Shown here in pieces: positions 32,355-40,000 of a stretch of DNA of 64,000 nt. The notes under the pieces are model-generated. The model saw only the letters and a list, made by a program, of their open reading frames with translations. It searched no databases and was not told where the DNA came from. The stretch comes from Firmicutes bacterium HGW-Firmicutes-9 (GTDB taxonomy: Bacteria; Bacillota; Clostridia; Christensenellales; CAG-138). The stretch lies in assembly GCA_002841395.1 (NCBI GenBank), contig PGZM01000008.1:124001-188000 (forward strand), given 5' to 3'. The position numbers and the translations under genes were made by a program. Each line of letters begins with the position of its first letter. Position 1 is the stretch's first letter.

Positions 32355-32828
32355 ATGGGCACATTCGGGTTTTCGGTTGTCGGGCTAATCTATCTGATTC
32401 TGATGTTTGCGCCGAACATCTTCTGGATGCGCGCGAACAAAGAACCGCCGAAGGAGACCGTCAAGGAGCCTGCTGCGCTTGTCTGGATGGAGCGCATCGG
32501 GCAGGTCGGCATCGTCGTCTGTGCACTGCTGTTTCGGGACTATGACCGGATTTCACCTTCGCCGAGATTGATCCTGCTCGCTGGCGCGTTTTTGCTCCTG
32601 ATTTTGTATGATCTCTGGTGGCTGCGCTGTTTCAAAAACGGTTTAAAAGAGGAAGATCTGTATAGCTCGTTCCTCGGCATCCCGATTGCGGGAGCGATCC
32701 TGCCCGTCGCGGGACTGCTGCTTCTGGGCTTGTACGGCGGCGTGATTTGGCTGATTCTCGCGAGTGTGATCCTCGGCGCGGGACACATCCCGATCTCATA
32801 TCTGCATTGGAAAAATCTGAAACGATAA
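32355..32828 (+). CDS. Hypothetical four-helix membrane protein
   Basis: A 157-residue protein with about five hydrophobic stretches: residues 5-22, 48-62, 72-90, 107-122 and 125-145. Conserved-looking polar residues sit between them (FAPNIFWMRANKEPP, LLFRDYDRISPSP, ILYDLWWLRCF). Such small membrane proteins are common in Bacillota and have no known function. It has GCAGGAGA before the ATG and terminators on both sides, so it is monocistronic. Confidence 0.7.
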   Translation: MGTFGFSVVGLIYLILMFAPNIFWMRANKEPPKETVKEPAALVWMERIGQVGIVVCALLFRDYDRISPSPRLILLAGAFLLLILYDLWWLRCFKNGLKEEDLYSSFLGIPIAGAILPVAGLLLLGLYGGVIWLILASVILGAGHIPISYLHWKNLKR

Positions 32829-32831
32829 GCA

Positions 32832-32872
32832 ACAAAAAAACACGCTGGCGATCTGCCAGCGTGCTTTTGTTT
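32832..32872. terminator. Bidirectional terminator
   Basis: CACGCTGGC (32841-32849) and GCCAGCGTG (32855-32863) flanked by an A-run and TTTTGTTTT. It ends the membrane-protein gene and the metal ABC operon. Confidence 0.85.
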
Positions 32873-32880
32873 TAGAAGCG

Positions 32881-33711
32881 TTATTTTTTCGTGACCGCGT
32901 TGCGGATTGCGCCCGTGATCGCGAACAGCAGAAACAGCACGATGTTGACGCAAACGATGCTTGCGCCGCTCGGCGCCTCGTAAACGTAGCTCACGATCAT
33001 GCCGAGGATGAATCCAACAGCCGCGACAACCGCCGAGAGAATCGTGACCGAAAGATACCGCTTGCCGATGCGCATCGCCGTTAGCACGGGGAAGATGATC
33101 AGGCTCGAAATCAACAGCGCGCCCATCATCCGCATGCCGAGCACGACCGTGACCGAGGCGAGCGTTGCGAGCGCCGCGTTATACACGCGCGTAGGAATGC
33201 CCGTCGCGCGGGAGAAGCTCTCGTCAAACGTGACTGCAAACAAGCGCGGATAAAACAGCACAAACAGCACAAGCACCACGCCCGAGAGCACGATGGACAG
33301 CGTCGCGTCTGCGGCGGACAGCGAAAGAATGCTGCCGAACATATAGTTATACACGTCCGTGTTCATGCCCGTGGTCATGCTCACGACCATTACGCCGATG
33401 GCGAGCGCGCCTGCGGAGAGCATCGCAATCGCCGCATCGCCCTTGATGCGTGTGCTCTCGCTCATGCGAAGCAGCAAAAACGAGGCAGCGATACACACGG
33501 GAATCGCGAGATACAATGGCGCAATGCCCACGACGGAGGCGATGGCCAGCGCGCCGAAGCCGACGTGCGACAGCCCGTCGCCAATCATCGAAAACCGCTT
33601 GAGCACGAGGCTCACGCCCAGCAGCGATGCGCAGAGCGCGACCAGAAGGCCCACGGTCAGCGCGCGCACCAGAAACGGATAGGACAACATCTCCTGCAAT
33701 ACACCGATCAT
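32881..33711 (-). CDS. znuB: Metal ABC transporter permease (ZnuB/MntB type)
   Basis: A 276-residue integral membrane protein of the ABC-3 family that forms the channel for zinc or manganese. It has about seven to eight hydrophobic segments. The family motif GDGLSHVGFGALAIASVVG lies near residue 47 and a second conserved region DESFSRATGIPTRVYN near 158. The gene overlaps the ATPase gene by 4 bases. It is the last gene of the operon, followed by a bidirectional terminator. Metal specificity rests on the Fur-family regulator and substrate-binding protein, which point to zinc or a similar divalent ion. Confidence 0.92.
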   Translation of the reverse strand: MIGVLQEMLSYPFLVRALTVGLLVALCASLLGVSLVLKRFSMIGDGLSHVGFGALAIASVVGIAPLYLAIPVCIAASFLLLRMSESTRIKGDAAIAMLSAGALAIGVMVVSMTTGMNTDVYNYMFGSILSLSAADATLSIVLSGVVLVLFVLFYPRLFAVTFDESFSRATGIPTRVYNAALATLASVTVVLGMRMMGALLISSLIIFPVLTAMRIGKRYLSVTILSAVVAAVGFILGMIVSYVYEAPSGASIVCVNIVLFLLFAITGAIRNAVTKK

Positions 33712-34415
33712 CTGCCTTCACCGCCTAAAAACCGTTTTCCGATGTCGCTCTTGCGATAGTCCGAAGCCGTCCCAAAGAACAGCTGCTGATGTTCCAGATG
33801 CAGCACATGGTTTGCTTCGTGCGCCGCCGCGTGCGGGTCGTGGGAAACCATGATGACCGTCACGCCGTGGTGCTTGTTGATCTCCTCGATGAGGTGATAC
33901 ATGTCCGCCGTGGCGACGGGGTCAAGGCTCGCGATGGGTTCGTCGAGAATCAGCAGCTTTTGCGTTGCGGCAAGTGCGCGCGCCAATAGCGCCCGCTGTT
34001 GCTGTCCGCCGGAAAGCTCGCGAAAGGCCGCGTTTTTATGCTGCAGCATGCCGACGCGTTCAATCTGTGTGAGTGCGTTATTCCTCTGTGCGCGGGTGTA
34101 AAACGGGCGGATGCCCATCGAATTGAGCGTGCCGGAAAGCACGACCTCCTGCACGCTTGCGGGAAAGTCGCGCTGGCTCTCCTTCTGCTGCGGGAGATAG
34201 CCGATCTGGCGCGCGGTTAGTCCTTCGCCAAACGTAATTGAGCCGCTGTAGGGCGTTTTTAGCCCGAGCAGACCCTTGACGAGCGTGCTCTTGCCGGAGC
34301 CGTTTTCGCCGACGATGCAGAGATAGTCGCAATGCTCCACCTCAAAGTTGAGCTCACTGACCACCTCTTTGCCGTCGTAGCGAAACGCGGCGTTGTTGAC
34401 CTGAATCAAAGACAT
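33708..34415 (-). CDS. znuC: Metal ABC transporter ATP-binding protein
   Basis: A 235-residue ABC ATPase. The Walker A motif GENGSGKSTLVKG is near residue 37, the Q-loop in GYLPQQKES near 82, the signature LSGGQQQRALLARAL near 135 and Walker B LLILDEPIASLD near 154, with a switch His in VSHDPHAAA near 190. It powers the permease encoded by the overlapping downstream gene. A 45-base gap separates it from the substrate-binding lipoprotein gene, and all three are on one transcript with the Fur-family regulator. Confidence 0.93.
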   Translation of the reverse strand: MSLIQVNNAAFRYDGKEVVSELNFEVEHCDYLCIVGENGSGKSTLVKGLLGLKTPYSGSITFGEGLTARQIGYLPQQKESQRDFPASVQEVVLSGTLNSMGIRPFYTRAQRNNALTQIERVGMLQHKNAAFRELSGGQQQRALLARALAATQKLLILDEPIASLDPVATADMYHLIEEINKHHGVTVIMVSHDPHAAAHEANHVLHLEHQQLFFGTASDYRKSDIGKRFLGGEGR

Positions 34416-34460
34416 CTGGCTCTGTTGCCTCCGTGTGTCGATTGTGCGGGGAATGGTTTC

Positions 34461-35429
34461 TTAGTTCAGCGCGGCTAGCAGCGCGATCACGTTGTTTTGC
34501 ATGAGCGAAAGATAGGTTGCCCCGCCTTCAAACTCCGCCTTGGTCACGTTGTGGGTGCTATGGAAGAGCAGTGGCATTGCTCCCGTCGCTTCCGCGACGG
34601 TGTTCGCCATCTGTTCGTTGGACATTTCGATGTAGAACACGACGGGAATGTTATCCGCCTTGACGCGATCAATCAGCGAGGCGACGGTCGCCGCGGACGC
34701 ATCCGTCTCCGCGGAACAGCCTGGGAACGCCGCGTAATAGTTCAACCCGAATTCTTCGACGAAATAGCGCACGGGGAAACGATCCGCAAACACGATGGTC
34801 TTTCGACCAGATGCATTCACTACTTCCCGAAACGACTGATCCAGCGCTTCCAGCTGCTTGACATACGCGTCCGCGTTTGTCTGAAAGGTGCTCGCGTTGT
34901 CGGGATCGAGCGAGATCAGCTCCGCCGTCATCGCCTTGACGATGGCAATCGCGTTGACGGGCGCGGTCCAGACGTGTTCGTCCCATTCCTGCTCGTTAGC
35001 ATCGACATTCGCGGCATCGGCTTCCTCCGGTTCTTCCTGCATGCCCGCGACCAGTTCCTCTTCATAGAGCGTCACGTAGTCCATCATGCGGAAGGTGTTC
35101 ACGCTCTTGTCGAGACCGGAGAGCACGCCATCCACCCAGACGTCGTTCTCGCCGCCGACAAAGAGGAAGAGATCCGCGTTCTGAATGCGGATGATGTCCT
35201 GGCTCGTCGGATCAAAGGAATGCACCTCTTCGCCGGGCTGGAGCAGGAGGGTCACCCGCGCGTCCGTGTCCGCGGTGATCTGGCGGGCAAAATCGTAGGA
35301 CGGGAATATCGTGGAGACGATCGAGAGGCCGTCGCCTTCTTCGACCGCAGCGGTTGGCACACAGGCGGAGAGAAGGGCGAGGGATAGCACAATCGCCATA
35401 AGAATCAGGATCAGAGGTTTTGATTTCAT
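34461..35429 (-). CDS. znuA: Metal ABC transporter substrate-binding lipoprotein
   Basis: A 322-residue lipoprotein: the signal peptide ends in the lipobox LLSAC (Cys 23), so it is tethered to the outer face of the membrane. It belongs to the cluster A-I metal-binding proteins (ZnuA, TroA, PsaA). Metal ligands are expected at the His of GEEVHSFDPT near residue 70 and the His of DEHVWTAP near 155. Where classical ZnuA has a third His, the segment reads FADRFPVRYF, so an Asp may replace it. In place of a His-rich loop there is an acidic loop (EEPEEADAANVDANEQEWDE, about residues 132-152). Start at 35429 follows GGAGGC. Confidence 0.88.
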   Translation of the reverse strand: MKSKPLILILMAIVLSLALLSACVPTAAVEEGDGLSIVSTIFPSYDFARQITADTDARVTLLLQPGEEVHSFDPTSQDIIRIQNADLFLFVGGENDVWVDGVLSGLDKSVNTFRMMDYVTLYEEELVAGMQEEPEEADAANVDANEQEWDEHVWTAPVNAIAIVKAMTAELISLDPDNASTFQTNADAYVKQLEALDQSFREVVNASGRKTIVFADRFPVRYFVEEFGLNYYAAFPGCSAETDASAATVASLIDRVKADNIPVVFYIEMSNEQMANTVAEATGAMPLLFHSTHNVTKAEFEGGATYLSLMQNNVIALLAALN

Positions 35430-35514
35430 TCTGTCTGCCTCCAAGCAGGGGGTGTGGTCGCGTTGTTATTAGTTGAGTTTTGCTTTCAGCGATTGTAAAC
35501 GCCCAAGAGAAAGT

Positions 35515-35937
35515 TTATTTACCGGTTCGGTTTCGTTTGCAGCCTTTGCAGACGCCGAACAATACGGTTTCCTTCTCGTCCAGCGCAAAATCGCTGATCG
35601 AGAGCACTTCGCGCATGATCTGCTCGCTTACGGCGTGATCCATGTGATAGAGGTTTCCGCAAGCGGTGCATTTCATGTGCAGGTGCGCGTCGCATGCCGC
35701 GCACGCGACAATCTGATACGCAAACTGCCGCCCGTTTCCCGAAGAAAACCGCTTGACCAGCCCTTCCGTCACGAGCCGTCCGATCAGGCGGTAGATCGTG
35801 CTTTTGCCGGGGACGATGTCCGGCTCGCATTCGGCAAGAAGTCCTTCATGCAGCTCCTCGACCGAGAATCCGCGGTCGGGGTGCGCGTTGAGATAGTCCA
35901 GCAGAATCCGCCGCTGTTTTGTTTCGTATTCCGCCAA
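35515..35937 (-). CDS. Fur-family metal-responsive repressor (Zur-like)
   Basis: A Fur-family regulator of 140 residues from the TTG at 35937, which has a perfect AAGGAGG 8 bases upstream. An in-frame ATG at 35967 lacks such a site and would give 150 residues. The N-terminal winged helix includes DIVPGKSTIYRLIGRL. The regulatory region HLHMKC and the two structural Cys pairs, CTACG and CKGCK, are intact. Adjacent genes encode a zinc-type ABC transporter in the same direction, so Zur is the best guess, with Fur or PerR as alternatives. Two operator-like palindromes flank its promoter, which implies autoregulation of the whole operon. Confidence 0.88.
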   Translation of the reverse strand: MAEYETKQRRILLDYLNAHPDRGFSVEELHEGLLAECEPDIVPGKSTIYRLIGRLVTEGLVKRFSSGNGRQFAYQIVACAACDAHLHMKCTACGNLYHMDHAVSEQIMREVLSISDFALDEKETVLFGVCKGCKRNRTGK

Positions 35938-36006
35938 ATCTGTCGCCTCCTTGCTGGCTGCCTGCATTTCGCGGCTGTACTGTCGCTTTTAAGTGCAAAT
36001 AAAATA

Positions 36007-36021
36007 TGAGAATTACTCTCA
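36007..36021. promoter_or_regulatory. Fur-type 7-1-7 operator, promoter-proximal
   Basis: TGAGAAT-T-ACTCTCA, one mismatch from a perfect inverted repeat. It covers the predicted transcription start of the Zur-like operon. Confidence 0.7.
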
Positions 36022-36023
36022 TA

Positions 36024-36051
36024 TTGTTACACGCATAGGTGTGAAAGTCAA
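36024..36051 (-). promoter_or_regulatory. Promoter of the Zur-like/ABC operon
   Basis: Minus strand TTGACT (36046-36051), 16 bases, TAACAA (36024-36029), placed between the two operators. Confidence 0.55.
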
Positions 36052-36060
36052 GCAATAAAT

Positions 36061-36075
36061 TGAGAATCATTCTCA
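36061..36075. promoter_or_regulatory. Fur-type 7-1-7 operator, upstream
   Basis: TGAGAAT-C-ATTCTCA is a perfect 7-1-7 inverted repeat, 54 bases from its sister site and directly upstream of the -35 box. It matches the layout of Bacillus Fur/PerR/Zur boxes. Confidence 0.75.
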
Positions 36076-36131
36076 AATCTTGCTGCATAGAGCGCATTGC
36101 TATTCATGTGTAACGAATCCGCGCGTTGGCG

Positions 36132-36166
36132 CAAAAAAACAGCCCGAAGATCAACTCCGGACTGTT
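36132..36166 (-). terminator. Terminator of the YbjQ-like gene
   Basis: On the minus strand AACAGTCCG pairs with CGGGCTGTT across an 11-base loop and runs into seven T. Confidence 0.65.
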
Positions 36167-36187
36167 ATTATGACGTTGTCGCGCGAT

Positions 36188-36499
36188 TTAGCGGAACTTG
36201 ACCGCCGTGCCGTATGCGATGACTTCCGCGGCGCCAGACATCACGGCGCTGGAGGCATAGCGAATGTTGACGATTGCTTCCGCACCCAGCGCGGTCGCTT
36301 CCGCAACCATGCGCTTGGTGGCCAAGGCGCGCGCTTCATTCATCATCTCGTTATACGCGGTCAGTTCGCCGCCGACCAGCGTCTTGAGTGCCTGTGTGAA
36401 GTCTTTTCCGATGTTCTTGGTCTGGATCGTGCTACCCTTGACGAGGCCGAGCATCTCCAGCTCTTTTCCGGTGATGTAATCAGTATTGACTAAGATCAT
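36188..36499 (-). CDS. YbjQ family (DUF74) protein
   Basis: A 103-residue protein of the YbjQ/heavy-metal-binding family, which assembles as pentamers and has no settled function. Typical stretches are NTDYITGKELEMLGLVKGST at the start, then ALKTLVGGELTAYNEMMNEAR and a C-terminal ALGAEAIVNIRYASS with VIAYGTAVK. The length and motif order are those of the family. Its ATG lies inside the 3' end of the small membrane-protein gene upstream (20-base overlap), so the two are coupled. A link to the metal transporter nearby is possible from the family name but not shown. Confidence 0.9.
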   Translation of the reverse strand: MILVNTDYITGKELEMLGLVKGSTIQTKNIGKDFTQALKTLVGGELTAYNEMMNEARALATKRMVAEATALGAEAIVNIRYASSAVMSGAAEVIAYGTAVKFR

Positions 36500-36707
36500 C
36501 TTCTTCTCCGCTCCTTATTTCTTTGATTCGTTGGATCAGTACATAGATGCTTGCAGCAAGCATCCCAAGGGGAATCAGCCCGATCAAAATCTTGAGCCAG
36601 ATCGGCATCGGCACGGACAGAATCACGATAAAATAGCTCAGCATATACGCCGAGAGCAGAACCGTGACCACGATCGGGGCAACCATTTTTTTCTGATGCT
36701 GGTTCAT
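36480..36707 (-). CDS. Small two-helix membrane protein
   Basis: A 75-residue protein with two hydrophobic segments (VAPIVVTVLLSAYMLSYFIV and WLKILIGLIPLGMLAASIYV), a Lys-rich N-terminus and an acidic tail EEDDLSQY. The start at 36707 is chosen for the GAGGACG before it and because upstream residues look unrelated. It overlaps the YbjQ gene by 20 bases. Function unknown. A partner role for YbjQ at the membrane is only a guess. Confidence 0.6.
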   Translation of the reverse strand: MNQHQKKMVAPIVVTVLLSAYMLSYFIVILSVPMPIWLKILIGLIPLGMLAASIYVLIQRIKEIRSGEEDDLSQY

Positions 36708-37040
36708 TGGCGTCGTCCTCACTCCAATCCGCAATTTCATATAAACATAGCTGATATATACAATCAGTCTACCAGAAACAAGCGTGCGTGAAAAGAGAGT
36801 ATCGCGACACATCGGTTCATATTTTGAGCAATCCCGCATCAAAATGAGAAGAAAACCGGACTAGATGTGAAATTATGCATTTCGCTCGACAGCAGTTGAA
36901 AATCTGATTAAAATAGAGGTAGCAGAAAATTTTATTATAATTTCTTATCTTGTATCAATTGTATGTGACGGACAAAAACATAGAACCGGCGTTTCGGGGG
37001 AGCGAACAAGAGCCGAACGCGCCGGACGGAGGGTTAGGGT
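36708..37040. promoter_or_regulatory. Divergent AT-rich intergenic region
   Basis: About 330 bases between two divergent transcripts, with no credible gene. A perfect TATAAT on the plus strand at 36936-36941 may serve the large fusion gene, though its -35 is poor. A GGAGGG ribosome binding site precedes the ATG at 37041. Confidence 0.4.
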
Positions 37041-40000
37041 ATGGACGAGCGAACCGCGGGTAGCGGCGCGCTGGACGCGCTGTACGCGGAGCTGGCGAAG
37101 AACACGGGCATCACGATGAAGCAGCTGCGCGCGTGGACCGCCAAGACCAGGTTTGACGCGGAGTATGCCGCCATGCTCGGCAGGCGTGTTTCCTGCGCCG
37201 CGGTTGCCACGCTTTGCGAGCCGCTGATGAAGCGCGTGGGCGAGCTGCCGGAGGAAGGCATCCTTTCGCATGCATACGAGGCGCTGTCCGCGGGCTTGTA
37301 TCCCTATTCCGGCGCGCCGCGCTCGACCAAAGGGAAAAAGAGCGCGCTGAAGCTGTTTTTAACCGTGCTCTCGCGGTTGATGGACGTCGAGCGCGAGCGG
37401 GCGTTTGATCCGCTTTTAGACTACCTGCCCGTTTCGCAGGAGGAGCTGGACAAAAGCCCCGTGCAGGAGCAGTGCGTGCTCTTTGCCGAGGCGATGAGAA
37501 AGAGTTATTACCGCGAACTGCTGCGCATCGGAAAAGAGATCATGCCGTTTGACCCCGCGGGGCATACCTTCGGCGTGCGGCATGTGGCGAGCCACACCGC
37601 ACAGCAGGCGAGAAAAGCGGGACTGCCGGTCGATACCGCGCTGGTCGCGTGCGCCGCGCTCTCCCACGACATCGGAAAATTCGGCTGCCGCGGCGAGGAT
37701 ATGCCGCGCATCCCGTATCTGCATTATTATTACACCTGGAAGTGGCTGGAAGAGCGGAACATGCCGGAAATCGCGCATATCGCCGCCAACCACTCAACCT
37801 GGGATTTGGAGTTTGAAAACCTGCCGATCGAGTCGCTGATCCTCATCTATGCGGACTTCCGCGTGCGCGCCGAGCGCGGGGCGGACGGCAAGGAGATCAC
37901 CATCATTAGCCCCTTGACGGAATCGCGCGACCGCATCTTCGTCAAGCTCGCGGACATGACGCCGGAGAAACGCCTGCGCTATGAGACGGTTTATAAGAAA
38001 CTCGACGATTTTGAACGGTTTTTGATCAGCCACGGCGTCAATCCCGACCCGGGCGCAGACGCGCTGCTGTCCGCGGAGAAGCGCGATTCCGCGCTGCTCT
38101 CGCAGGGCGAGGTGATCCGCGCGCTGTGCAACCATGCGTTTGACAACAACGTGCATCTGATGCATACCATCTCCGTCAGCGACACGTTTGAGGCGCTGTT
38201 AGAGCAGGCGCGGGACGAGAAAAACCTCAGCCGCATCCGCACCTATCTGCTCCTGTTTGAAGAATACAGCACCTACATGACCCGCACGCACAAGCTGCTC
38301 ACGCTGCGCTTTTTGTATGAGCTGTTGATGCATCACGACGGCGACGTGCGCCGCCACGCGGGGCGCATCATGGGCGCAATCCTCGCAAATTCCGGCCCGC
38401 GCTACCGCAAGGAGCTTCCGCGGGGCGCTGGCTCGCTTGCCATCGCGCCCGCGCTGCACGCGGTGCTGAGCGAGAGCATCGCGCTCTGGGACGATTATAT
38501 CGAGCTGTGTTTGCATCCTGACTACAAGATTTCGCAAAAGCATGCCACGCGCATTTCTAACTCGCTGAAAACCATCGCGGGCAGCCTCTTTACGCACTGC
38601 ATGGCGGCGGAGCGGCGCGGCTATTGGGATAAGATCTACCGGCGGATGTTCTTCTGCGGCGGGGAAGACCTGCTCGCGCTGATGGACACGCTCACGCATA
38701 TCCCGCAGGAGGTCATGCAGCACGCGGAAATCGAGCGCATGCTGCCGATTCTCGGCGGAGCCGCCGCCTCTTCCGAAGCGCGGGTGCGCATCCGTGCGCT
38801 GCGCGCGCTCGGCGCGGTCGCGGACAACGACCCGAAGCTGCTGCTGCACGCCTGCGAGAGCATCAAGCTCCATCCCGAGGCGGAGTTTGCCTCCGTGTGG
38901 CTGCTCAATAAGCTGCGCAAGCGCGCGGGGCTGCCGACCGTCACGGAGCCCATGCTGCCCGTCGGCGAAATCTATTTGAGTAACCTCAAAAGCAGCATCA
39001 CCTGGACGATGAAACTCGTCCACATCGATCACCTTTGCGAATATGTCCACCTGCACCCGCAGGAGGCGTTCCATATCGCGATGCACTTATCCAATCTCCT
39101 CTCGGTCAGCGAGCATCTGCCCGTGCGCGAACGCGCTGGCGAGGCGATGGTGGAGGTGTCCTCGGTACTCACGGTCGATCAGCGAAACGAGATTCTTGTC
39201 GATCTGCTGCGTGAGCTGGAGACAGGGCAAAACGAAATCTCCAGCTATATTCCACCGTATCTCGGCAGGCTCTTTTGCAGCGTGCCGGAGAAGGAGATGG
39301 ACGAGGGAATCGACTATCTGGAAGGGCTGCTCCGCGCCGCAAACACGCGCGCCGCAAGAGCCGCGCTCTCGACGCTCTGCGCCGTGCTCTCCGGCTACAA
39401 AACGGAAAACAGCAAGCGCGCGGACGCGGTCTACGAGCGGGTCTTTGGACTTCTGCTCATCGGCGTTGCGCACTTTGACGACAGCATCCGCCTTACCGCG
39501 CTGGAGGTCATCTGCCGGATGTATTTCGGCAACGACAACTCGCCGCTGGACGCGCGCAGAGCCTGTCTCGTGCGCTTTGGAAAGAAGCTACTCACGCTGC
39601 TCGGCGAGCGGCGGGACGGCATGCTCGCGTTTTTCAACGAAGCCGCGATGCTCAACCATCTCTACCGCTTCATCACACAGTGTGAAACCGGCGGTGGCTT
39701 TACGTTTGATCCGCTCAAGCCCGTCGCGTTTTTCCCGGGCACGTTTGACCCGTTTTCGGCGGGGCACAAGCGCATCGTCGAGGAGATTCGCGCGCAGGGG
39801 TTTGAGGTCTATCTCGCGGTGGACGAGTTTTCGTGGAGCAAGCGAACGCTCGCAAAGCTTTTGCGCCGCCAGATTGTCAGCATGTCGACCGCGAACCTAC
39901 CGGAAGTCTATCTCTTCCCGGACGATATTCCGGTGAATCTCGCCGTGCCGGAGGATCTCAAGCACCTAAGCCAGCTCTTCAGCGACCGGGAACTGTATCT

